Shown: positions 16,883 through 24,032 of the stretch, one piece after another | How the letters are laid out: every line of letters begins with the position of its first letter | How positions within the stretch are numbered: position 1 is the first letter of the stretch | DNA from: Acidobacteriota bacterium | GTDB taxonomy: Bacteria; Acidobacteriota; Vicinamibacteria; Vicinamibacterales; CAVVIG01 | Assembly (NCBI GenBank): GCA_016195265.1 | Contig: JACPZW010000042.1 | Span: 1-41,463 of the forward strand | DNA: 41,463 nucleotides | Direction of reading: 5' to 3' | Translations under genes and position numbers: made by a program | Notes under the pieces: model-generated | Seen by the model: only the letters and a program-made list of their open reading frames with translations | Databases searched by the model: none | What the model was told of the DNA's origin: nothing

Positions 16883-17434
16883 ATGACCACCGCCACGACG
16901 ACCGCCACCCCCGTCCGGACGTTTGCGATCGACAAGGCGCACTCGGAAGTGCAGTTCCAGGTCCGTCACCTCGTCACCAAGGTGCGCGGCCGCTTCACGG
17001 ATTTCTCGGGTACCGTCCAGTTCGACGAAGCGCGACCCGAGGACTCGCGCGTGGACTTCTCCGTCACCGTGGCGAGCATCGACACCGCGACGCCCGACCG
17101 CGACACGCACCTGCGGTCGGAGGACTTCTTCTTCGTGGACAAGCACCCCGCGCTGACCTTCACGAGCGCGCGCGTCGTCCGCAAGAGCGCGGAGCTGTTC
17201 GACGTCATCGGCGCGCTGACGATCCGCGGAGTCAGCCGGGAGATCACGCTGCCGGTGACCTATCTCGGCGCGGCGAAGGATCCGTGGGGCCAGACACGCG
17301 TCGGCTTCGAAACCGAGATCACGATCAACCGGAAGGACTTCGGCCTCACGTGGAACGCGGCGCTCGAGACCGGCGGCTTCCTGGTCGGCGACGAGGTGAA
17401 GATCAGCGTTTCGGTCCAGGCGATCGCGCAGTAA
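16883..17434 (+). CDS. yceI: YceI-family lipid-binding protein
   Basis: 183 residues. The YceI beta-barrel pattern is complete: FAIDKAHSEVQFQVRHLV, then GRFTDFSGTVQFDE, DTHLRSEDFFFVDKHPALTF, GALTIRGVSREITLPV, FETEITINRKDFGLTWN and a GFLVGDEVKISV end. Family members bind isoprenoid-type lipids in a hydrophobic cavity. There is no signal peptide, so this copy is probably cytoplasmic. ATG 16883 follows an AAGGAGAG ribosome binding site. Its upstream operator matches that of the adjacent MarR gene, so coregulation with the reductase is likely. The last 32 nt overlap the convergent hydrolase gene. Confidence 0.92.
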   Translation: MTTATTTATPVRTFAIDKAHSEVQFQVRHLVTKVRGRFTDFSGTVQFDEARPEDSRVDFSVTVASIDTATPDRDTHLRSEDFFFVDKHPALTFTSARVVRKSAELFDVIGALTIRGVSREITLPVTYLGAAKDPWGQTRVGFETEITINRKDFGLTWNAALETGGFLVGDEVKISVSVQAIAQ

Positions 17435-19352
17435 CCGCGTAAGTGTCCCAGGTGTCGGTCGCGCGCTGCACGACGCGTTCGACGTCGTCCACCAGCAGGA
17501 ACCGCTGCGCGACGAGCGCCTCGGCGGCCTGTCGCGCCTGATCCAGGTACGCGTCACGCGACGCGTAGCGTTCCTGGATCGCGCGACGCGGGTCGCCGGC
17601 GGCGCGATCGGCGGTCGTCGCGGCGAACGGCACATACGATCCGAGCAGCGAGACCAGTTCGCCCGGCGAGCCCGTGGACGGCTGCCGGAAGTTCCAGCCG
17701 GTGTAGGTGCCGAGCGGCACGGCGACGTCAGGCAGTCGAATCCCCGCCCGCTCGTTACCGTCCGCGTCGACGTCGGGCACGAGCAGCGGCAGCGGCGCGC
17801 CCGCACCGCCGTCTCCGTTGCGTTTCAGAAACGGGTTCGCGATCCGCGCGCCGGCGGTCAGGGCGCGGGGCGACGCGACGCCGGGAATCACGGGGAACGA
17901 AACGGCCGCGGCGGGGACCAGCGTGTGGTCCGCCAGCGTCGGATAGGCGCTGGCGGGCGGCGGCGCGCCCGCGCTCACCCACCGGTGCATCGCCAGCAGC
18001 AGCGCGCGCAGCGACCACCAGTAGTCCACCGGGTTGTCCAGTTGCTGGCCGGCATTGCGGATCGGCGGAAAGCGTGCCGGTGAATGCTGCGTTCCGGCAA
18101 AGAAGTACACGCGGACGTTGTCTGGCAACGGGATGTCGGCCGTGCCGCCGGGCGTCGTGTGAATCAGCGCCGCCACCCGGCCGGTGCCCCAGTACTCGAC
18201 GGGCGTATTCGTGTAGAAGACTTTCGGCTGATGCGCCCGCGCCCGCGGATTGTCCAGCAGGCCTTCCTGCGCGCCGCTGATCGGATCGCGCAGGCTCGCG
18301 TCGGCGAAGGGAAACGCCGTCGCGCTGTGCACTCCAAGCCCGACCGGCGTCGCCCATCGCTCGTTGAGGTTGATGCGCGCCGCGCCGGCGATGTGCGCCA
18401 TCACACCGTCGAAGACCTGGCGATCGTGCTCGTCGATGTTGAATCCCTCGTAGAGGAAACTACGCAGGAAGCGTCCGCTCTGCGACGCGCCGAACGCGTA
18501 CGCGTACCGGACGGGTGCGACGGCCGCAGATTCGTGCTTCAGCCACGCGGCGAAGTCGCGCATCGCGATGAATCCGAGGCCGGCGACCGGCGGATTCGCC
18601 GCGCGATAGCTGATCTCGTACGTCTTGCCCGGCTCGAAGCCGCCGTCCAGCATCACGGCGCGACCGGCAAGGCGCCACCGCGCGCGGGCGATCGGCTCGC
18701 TCCTGGCGAAGACCGTCGGCCGGACGGTCAGCTGGCTGTCCGGCCCGGACGGATCCACCGGATCGTAGCTTGCGAGATCTCTGACGGCAAATTCAGTGAC
18801 GCGCGCGGCCGGCGTGAACGCCGCGCGGACGACGCCCGTGATCGTCTTGCCCTGATCGGTCGCGGTCGGCGCGTGGATCCGCATCAGGCCGGGCTGCTCG
18901 GGGACGTCGAATTCCCAGCCCACCCAGGCCAGCGTGAAGCCGAATCGCATCAGAAACCGATCGCCCAGATCGTTTTCCGTCTTCGGGTCGGGAAACCCAC
19001 CGCGATCGAATCCCGCAAGAGCGCCGCGATTGCCGCGGTTCGAGACCTCGATCAGCGCCGCGCCGTTCGCGCGCCGCTCGTCCTTCGGCCGCAGGACGTA
19101 CAGGTCGGCGAAGAATTCGACGAGGCCGGCCGCGTTGCGCGGCGCCTTGTCCAGATCGACGACCACGCGATTGTGCGCATCGAAGGGATCGACGGCGAAG
19201 TGAATCGTGCCGGCGATCTTCTCGTAGCCAGAGGCGCCGACGTCGGCGCGTGTCGTGATGACGGCCCGCGTCACGTCGGCCCGGGCCGGTGCAACGGCGC
19301 TTAAGACGCCGGCCGCGAGAGCAACAGCGGCAAATGCGTGGGGGCGCACCAT
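17403..19352 (-). CDS. Secreted alpha/beta-hydrolase-domain protein
   Basis: About 649 residues. The N-terminus MVRPHAFAAVALAAGVLSAV ends in APARA, a Sec signal peptide with an AxA cleavage site. The body matches the large 'alpha/beta hydrolase domain-containing protein' family of Acidobacteria and Proteobacteria, with GASQSGRFLRSFLYEGFN carrying the probable nucleophile Ser (GxSxG-like), GTQHSPARFPP as a possible His region, and LLVPDVDADGNERAGIRLPD near the C-terminus. The substrate is unknown; an esterase or lyase is guessed from the fold. ATG 19352 has AGGA 8 nt upstream; ATG 19361 is the alternative. The 3' end overlaps the convergent YceI gene by 32 nt. Confidence 0.82.
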   Translation of the reverse strand: MVRPHAFAAVALAAGVLSAVAPARADVTRAVITTRADVGASGYEKIAGTIHFAVDPFDAHNRVVVDLDKAPRNAAGLVEFFADLYVLRPKDERRANGAALIEVSNRGNRGALAGFDRGGFPDPKTENDLGDRFLMRFGFTLAWVGWEFDVPEQPGLMRIHAPTATDQGKTITGVVRAAFTPAARVTEFAVRDLASYDPVDPSGPDSQLTVRPTVFARSEPIARARWRLAGRAVMLDGGFEPGKTYEISYRAANPPVAGLGFIAMRDFAAWLKHESAAVAPVRYAYAFGASQSGRFLRSFLYEGFNIDEHDRQVFDGVMAHIAGAARINLNERWATPVGLGVHSATAFPFADASLRDPISGAQEGLLDNPRARAHQPKVFYTNTPVEYWGTGRVAALIHTTPGGTADIPLPDNVRVYFFAGTQHSPARFPPIRNAGQQLDNPVDYWWSLRALLLAMHRWVSAGAPPPASAYPTLADHTLVPAAAVSFPVIPGVASPRALTAGARIANPFLKRNGDGGAGAPLPLLVPDVDADGNERAGIRLPDVAVPLGTYTGWNFRQPSTGSPGELVSLLGSYVPFAATTADRAAGDPRRAIQERYASRDAYLDQARQAAEALVAQRFLLVDDVERVVQRATDTWDTYAVTARSPGPKR

Positions 19353-19390
19353 GCGGCGCATCCTAGCACCAACATCCCGGTACAAGCAGA

Positions 19391-19461
19391 AGGGCGGGAT
19401 TCAGGCCAGCCCTGCCCATCCCGCCCTCGTGGCCACTAACCGATGTCAGTCTGGTTAGTGG
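19391..19461 (-). terminator. Two stem-loops downstream of the subtilisin/GNAT operon
   Basis: CCACTAACC/GGTTAGTGG (19433-19461, 11-nt loop) overlaps the GNAT stop codon. AGGGCGGGAT/ATCCCGCCCT (19391-19427, 17-nt loop) follows. Both stems are perfect. On the minus strand the second is followed by TCTGCTTGT, a weak T-rich tract. They probably terminate the leftward operon before the next gene. Confidence 0.55.
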
Positions 19462-20105
19462 ACCGGACCCTCCCAAACCGCTTTGGCTTTCCAGTCTTCG
19501 TCGAGGATGGTCCACAGTGTCTGGTCGAGATATTCGCCGTTCTTGTAGAAGGACTTTCTGAGGAGTCCCTCCTGGATGGCGCCGATCTTCCGAAGGGCGC
19601 CATTGCCTCGTCCGTTGCGGACGGCTGCGCGCGCCTCGAGCCGGTGCACGCCGACCGAGTCGAACGCAAAAGTTACCATAAGCTCCGCTCCTTCCTGGAA
19701 CACGCCTGTGCCCCAATACGCAGAACCGATTGCGAACCCCCACTCGGCCGTCCCGAACCCGGGCTCCAGCTCGCGGAGCTGGAAGATGCCAATCGCCGTA
19801 TCCGTGGAACCCACGGTCACCGCGAAGCAGACATACGTTCCGGCGCGACGCTGTCTGTGCGTCCACGCGATGAATTTCTCAAACCCGTCCACGGTGGTCG
19901 GCGGCGGCGAAATGAACCGCGAGACTTCCTCCGTGGTCAGCATCGTAAAGAGCGACTGCGCATCCGACGCGCGCAGTTCGCGCAGCGTGACCATGGTCCC
20001 ACTGAGCACCGGCAGACCAGATCGCCAGTCGGTGCTCACGACGTCGGCGGTCGGCATCTGGACGAAGTGCACGTCCAGTGTCGACTGGTACGGCATCTTT
20101 TCCAT
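19455..20105 (-). CDS. GNAT-family N-acetyltransferase (RimJ/RimL-like)
   Basis: 216 residues. The N-terminal strand VTLRELRASDAQSLFTML opens a GNAT domain of the RimJ/RimL type. It continues with GIFQLRELEPGFGTAEWGFA, a GTGVFQEGAELMVTFAF acetyl-CoA-binding turn (less glycine-rich than the usual QxxGxG/A), VHRLEARAAVRNGRGNGALR and KIGAIQEGLLRKSF. It would transfer an acetyl group to an amine such as a protein N-terminus. It starts 2 nt after the subtilisin stop, so the two are one operon; why a peptidase and an acetyltransferase are paired is not evident. The first 35 residues precede the domain, and an internal Met is possible as start. Confidence 0.85.
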   Translation of the reverse strand: MEKMPYQSTLDVHFVQMPTADVVSTDWRSGLPVLSGTMVTLRELRASDAQSLFTMLTTEEVSRFISPPPTTVDGFEKFIAWTHRQRRAGTYVCFAVTVGSTDTAIGIFQLRELEPGFGTAEWGFAIGSAYWGTGVFQEGAELMVTFAFDSVGVHRLEARAAVRNGRGNGALRKIGAIQEGLLRKSFYKNGEYLDQTLWTILDEDWKAKAVWEGPVH

Positions 20106-20107
20106 GA

Positions 20108-22558
20108 CTAGATGACTCCACCCGGGGCCGCCGGCGGCGGCGTTGTGGTGGTGCTCGTCGTGCTCGAGGTCGTCGTCGCGCCCAACGGGTCGGTGGTCGT
20201 CACGTCGGTCTGCACCGTTGTCGTGACCGTGCCGTCCGCCGCGGTGGACGACGTCGTTGTCGTGGTCGTGGTCGTCGTCGTGCCGTCAGGCGCCGTCGAC
20301 GTGTCGGTCGCCGTCGTGGTCGTCGTCGTCGGGGCCGGCGCGGGGGCCGGCGGCGGGTCTGGCGGCGGTGGCGGATTGATGACCGTCACCGTCGTCTCAC
20401 CCGTCAGCTGATTCGTCACCGTGATGGTGGTGACACCGCTCACCGGGTCTGTCACGGTCGTTGTCGTGAGGTCGCCGAACTCGGCGGCCGCATCCGGCAC
20501 GGGCGCCGTGTCGGCATCATCGGGATACAGGACGGCGTCGTCGCTCGAGGCGCCCCACGTCACGTCGCTGTCGGTGCTCGTGCCCCACACGATGTTCTCG
20601 TCGCCGGACGTGCCCCACACGATGTTCTCGCCCGCGTCGGCGGTGCCCCACACGATGTTGTCGAGGGAATCTTCCGTGCCCCAGACGATGTTCTCGCAGT
20701 CGGCGCCACCGCAGTCCGTGCCCCACACGACGTTCTCGTCGCCGGTGTCGGTGCCCCAGACGATGTTGTCGCAGGTCGCGTCGGCGCATTCCGTGCCCCA
20801 GACGATGTTTTCGTCGGCCGCGGTGCCCCACACGATGTTCTCGCCGCTGTCGTCAGCCGTGCTCCACACGATGTTGTCGCACGTCGTGTCGGCGCACTCC
20901 GTGCCCCAGACGATGTTCTCGCCCGTGTCGCCGAGGGTCTTCACCGTGCCCCAGACGACGCTGGCCGCCCAAGCGTTGCCCTTCGGGTTGATGTAGCCAC
21001 GCGACAACATGTGATTGCCCCAGAGGATGTGGCGGCTCCACACCTTCTGCACCGGCATGCGACTGCCTACCTCGTCCCTTGCGTAGAACCTGGCGAGTCG
21101 CACCGCGCCCAGCGTGTTCAGGAAGCCCGCGCCTTCGCGCAGCGCGCTGTAGCCCGGGTACTGCTGCGCGGTGTACTCAATGATGGCCTTGATGAGGTTC
21201 GGCGTCAGATTCGGATTCGCCTGCAGCATCAGCGCGACGGTTCCGGAAACGACCGGCGCCGCCATGCTCGTGCCGCTCAGACTGAGGTATGGCTTGTAGT
21301 CGAGGCTGATCTTCCCGTCGATCAGATACGCCGTCTTGGTCGCGTAGAACGTGCTGCCGGGGACTGCCAGCGAAATCGTGCCCACGCCGGGCGCCACGAC
21401 ATCGGGCTTGGCCAGGTAGTCCTTGTAGGTCGGCCCTGACGAGCTGAAGCTCGCCATCGTGTCGTCGTTGCGCGTGAGCGTGCCCATCGTGCTCGACGCC
21501 CCGACGGTCAGCACCCACGGCGCGTTGGCCGGCGCCGTGATGCCGCCCTTCTGCAGTGCGCCCGCCGCGTTCTTGCCGAGGTTGCCCGCCGCGGTCACCA
21601 CCGTGATCCCCAGGTCGGTGACCTGCTTGGTGGCCAGCGTCAGCGGATCCGTCCAGAACGATTCGCGAATCGGCGCGCCGACCGACATATTCACGACGCG
21701 AATGTTGTAGGGCCGCGCGTTGGCGGCGACCCAGCCGAGCGCGGCGATGATGTTGCTGATCGAGCCCTGGCCGTTCTGATCGAGCACCTTCAGCGACACG
21801 AGCGACGCCTTCGGCGCAATGCCGCTCTTCTGGCTGTACGAATCGTATCCGTTCCCGAGGATGATGCCGGCCACGTGGCTGCCGTGGCCGTTGTCGTCAT
21901 ACGGCAGCGCGCGCCCGTTCACGAAGTCCACGAACTTCGTGACGCGCTGGTTGCCGTAGGGATAAACGGTCGAGCTGTTGCCTTTGGTGAGGTCGTCATG
22001 CCAGCTCGTGATCCCCGAATCGATCACCGCGATGCCGACGCCGGTGCCGGTGTAGCCCAGGTACTCCTGGACGGTCCGCGCGCCGACCGTTACGGACGTG
22101 CGGAAGTTGTGCGTCGCAATCGGGCGATCCTCGACTACGCGGAAGAAGTTCGGGTGCTTCTCGAGCTGGCGGATCACCCGGTTGGGCAATTCGAGCGGCA
22201 CGCCGTTGATGAGGCCCAGCTTCTCGCCCCGCACGTACTTCTTGAACTCCTCCGGCACGCGCGCGCCGGGCTGGAGCATGACGATGACTTTCGATTTTTC
22301 GTTGGGGTTGCCGTAGCTCGCGCGACGCTCCATTTCATCGTCGAGCTTGCGCAGCTGCACGTTCGCCCCGGGCATCACCGATTTCTTGGTCGGTGCCTTG
22401 CGGACGTGGCGGCTGACAACCTCTTTCTTCGCGGCGTCATGCGTCTTGGCGGACGTCGAAGGCGCGAAGCCAAGGAGAAACAGCGCAAGGGCCGCGAACG
22501 TGACCCTCGATCCCCAGACAGCTTTCCGTCGAATACGCTGAAGGACGAGTGGATTCAT
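20108..22558 (-). CDS. Secreted subtilisin-like S8 peptidase with NIVWGT repeat tail
   Basis: 816 residues. A signal peptide (VTFAALALFLLGFAPSTSA) and an I9-like propeptide (about 40-150) precede the catalytic domain. The triad is Asp in VIDSGI (about 178), His in NGHGSHVAG (about 228) and Ser in SGTSMAAP (about 428), with the oxyanion Asn in TAAGNLG. From about 530 to 665 there are some twelve copies of an ENIVWGT-like unit separated by short acidic spacers, some with paired Cys (ECADTTCD). A Pro-rich stretch and a Thr-rich tail (about 670-816) finish the protein. All catalytic residues are present. The tail may be a surface or binding stalk. No strong ribosome binding site was seen. Confidence 0.93.
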   Translation of the reverse strand: MNPLVLQRIRRKAVWGSRVTFAALALFLLGFAPSTSAKTHDAAKKEVVSRHVRKAPTKKSVMPGANVQLRKLDDEMERRASYGNPNEKSKVIVMLQPGARVPEEFKKYVRGEKLGLINGVPLELPNRVIRQLEKHPNFFRVVEDRPIATHNFRTSVTVGARTVQEYLGYTGTGVGIAVIDSGITSWHDDLTKGNSSTVYPYGNQRVTKFVDFVNGRALPYDDNGHGSHVAGIILGNGYDSYSQKSGIAPKASLVSLKVLDQNGQGSISNIIAALGWVAANARPYNIRVVNMSVGAPIRESFWTDPLTLATKQVTDLGITVVTAAGNLGKNAAGALQKGGITAPANAPWVLTVGASSTMGTLTRNDDTMASFSSSGPTYKDYLAKPDVVAPGVGTISLAVPGSTFYATKTAYLIDGKISLDYKPYLSLSGTSMAAPVVSGTVALMLQANPNLTPNLIKAIIEYTAQQYPGYSALREGAGFLNTLGAVRLARFYARDEVGSRMPVQKVWSRHILWGNHMLSRGYINPKGNAWAASVVWGTVKTLGDTGENIVWGTECADTTCDNIVWSTADDSGENIVWGTAADENIVWGTECADATCDNIVWGTDTGDENVVWGTDCGGADCENIVWGTEDSLDNIVWGTADAGENIVWGTSGDENIVWGTSTDSDVTWGASSDDAVLYPDDADTAPVPDAAAEFGDLTTTTVTDPVSGVTTITVTNQLTGETTVTVINPPPPPDPPPAPAPAPTTTTTTATDTSTAPDGTTTTTTTTTTSSTAADGTVTTTVQTDVTTTDPLGATTTSSTTSTTTTPPPAAPGGVI
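20560..20970 (-). repeat. Coding tandem repeats for NIVWGT units
   Basis: About twelve copies of GTGCCCCACACGATGTTC-like DNA (plus strand) recur at irregular intervals of 24-45 nt. They encode ENIVWGT, DNIVWGT, ENVVWGT, DNIVWST and degenerate end units (SVVWGT, DVTWGA). Spacing and spacer sequence vary, as expected for a protein repeat and not for a CRISPR. Confidence 0.85.
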
Positions 22559-22919
22559 GCTCAGAGGAACAGCAAAGTCGGAGCCATATCGTCGTATCTT
22601 GAGACATGAGTCGTAAGTGATTCAAAAATAAGTAGTTACGGGATAATATCAGATACGCTTCTGGGTATAGTGTCTCATCAAGTCTGTTCATTATCGAGAC
22701 ATTTTGGCTGAAAACACATTTCAAACTATTGTTGAATAGATGTTTATTAGAATATGTTCCGAATAAGAACACGATGGGATGTAATAGAACATTTTGTCAT
22801 ATCAAGTACGTCATAGGCTCACGTCGGCACGAGTGGCGTCGAGCCCGTTGTCCGACGATAATGCTCCGTTGCCGTCACTCTTAATTTCCGTTGCCATCAC
22901 CCTTAAGTTAAGGTGCCCG
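22559..22919. other. AT-rich divergent intergenic region with inverted motifs
   Basis: This 361-nt gap separates the divergent subtilisin and TolB-like genes. Counting 22621-22800 gives 58 G+C in 180 bases (32%), far below the surrounding genes. It holds TGAGACA (22600-22606), its inverse TGTCTCA (22671-22677), CGAGACA (22695-22701), and the small palindrome TGTTC/GAACA (22755-22771). Next to the TolB-like start there is a 22-bp direct repeat (22865-22886 and 22887-22908, 19 of 22 identical). No gene is supported inside. It probably holds both promoters and regulator sites. Confidence 0.6.
22865..22908 (+). repeat. 22-bp direct repeat upstream of TolB-like gene
   Basis: Two adjacent copies each start TCCGTTGCC and contain TCAC.CTTAA. 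They differ at 3 of 22 positions. The second copy runs into the AAGGTG ribosome binding site of the following gene, so a protein bound there could affect translation or transcription. Confidence 0.6.
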
Positions 22920-24032
22920 ATGAGCGTCCTGCGCACTGCGATCGTGACCGCCGTCCTCGTCGTCCCGGTCGTGTCCCAGCAACCTGCCAGCTATCAGGAG
23001 CGCGATTTTCTGACGCGCGTCCGCCGCCTGACCGTCGAGGGGCGGCGCGCTGGAGAAGGGTACTGGTCGCCAGACGGCAAGCGGCTCGTGTTCGAGAGCG
23101 AACGCGAACCCGGCAATCCGTTTTTTCAGATCTATGTCCTCGATCTGAGCACAGGCGAAACGACACGTGTCTCGCCCGGCCTGGGCAAGACGACGTGCCC
23201 GTTCTTCAGGCCGGGCACCGACGAGATCGAATTCGCGTCGACGCACGCCGATCCGAAGTCAAAGCAGTACCAGGATGAAGAACTCGCGTTCCGCGCATCG
23301 GGTAAGGAGCGGCGCTACGCGTGGGACTACGACCCCGAAATGGACATCTACGCGTACAACGAGAAGACGAAGGCCATGAGGCGCCTGACGACCGCGCGCG
23401 GCTACGACGCCGAGGGCAGCTACTCTCCCGACGGGCAGTGGATCGTCTTTACGTCGATGCGCGACGCCTACAACCGCACGCTGAGCGACGCGGAAAAGAA
23501 GCAGCTGGAGACGGACCCGAGTTACTTCGCCGAGATCTACATCATGCGCGCCGACGGCTCCGGACAGACGCGACTCACCACGGCTAACGGCTACGACGGC
23601 GGGCCGTTCTTCACGCAGGACGGCAAGAAGATCGTCTGGCGCCGCTTCGACGAGAAAGGCCTGATCGCCGACGTCTGGATGATGAATCCGGACGGCACCG
23701 ATCAGCGCCAGATCACGGATTTCGGCTCGATGAGCTGGGCGCCGTACATGCACCCGTCGGGGCAATACATTATCTTCGCGTCGAACAAGCTCGGGTTCGA
23801 GAACTTCGAGCTGTTCATGGTCGACGCCGCCGGCACGAAAGAGCCGGTCCGCGTGACCTACTCCGACGGATTCGACGGCCTGCCCGTGCCGTCTCCGGAC
23901 GGCAAACAGCTCGCGTGGACGTCGAGCCGATCGGGCGGCGCCGCCGGCCAGCTTTTTCTCGCCCAGTGGAATCATGAGAAGGCGCTCGAAGCGATCCGCA
24001 CCGCGCCGCCCAGAAAGCCGAGCAAGAAGTAA
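22920..24032 (+). CDS. Secreted TolB-like (PD40/WD40-like) beta-propeller protein
   Basis: 370 residues with a short signal peptide (LRTAIVTAVLVVPVVS). PD40-type blades recur: GYWSPDGKRLVFESER, GSYSPDGQWIVFTSMRD, GGPFFTQDGKKIVWRRF, APYMHPSGQYIIFASNK and VPSPDGKQLAWTSSR, the pattern of the TolB C-terminal propeller. It is probably a periplasmic binding protein rather than an enzyme, since no peptidase domain follows. ATG 22920 has AAGGTG 4 nt upstream; a longer in-frame start has none. The stop overlaps the M28 peptidase start (TAATG), so the two are coupled and likely work together on secreted peptides. Confidence 0.85.
   Translation: MSVLRTAIVTAVLVVPVVSQQPASYQERDFLTRVRRLTVEGRRAGEGYWSPDGKRLVFESEREPGNPFFQIYVLDLSTGETTRVSPGLGKTTCPFFRPGTDEIEFASTHADPKSKQYQDEELAFRASGKERRYAWDYDPEMDIYAYNEKTKAMRRLTTARGYDAEGSYSPDGQWIVFTSMRDAYNRTLSDAEKKQLETDPSYFAEIYIMRADGSGQTRLTTANGYDGGPFFTQDGKKIVWRRFDEKGLIADVWMMNPDGTDQRQITDFGSMSWAPYMHPSGQYIIFASNKLGFENFELFMVDAAGTKEPVRVTYSDGFDGLPVPSPDGKQLAWTSSRSGGAAGQLFLAQWNHEKALEAIRTAPPRKPSKK

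Noticed and set aside
20560..20970. Regularly spaced repeat, first considered as a CRISPR array
   Set aside because: Repeat and spacer lengths vary and the whole is in frame inside a subtilisin gene as NIVWGT units; no cas genes.
22437..22772. Minus-strand frame through the AT-rich island upstream of the subtilisin
   Set aside because: Runs out of frame into the subtilisin signal peptide; no motif and no ribosome binding site.
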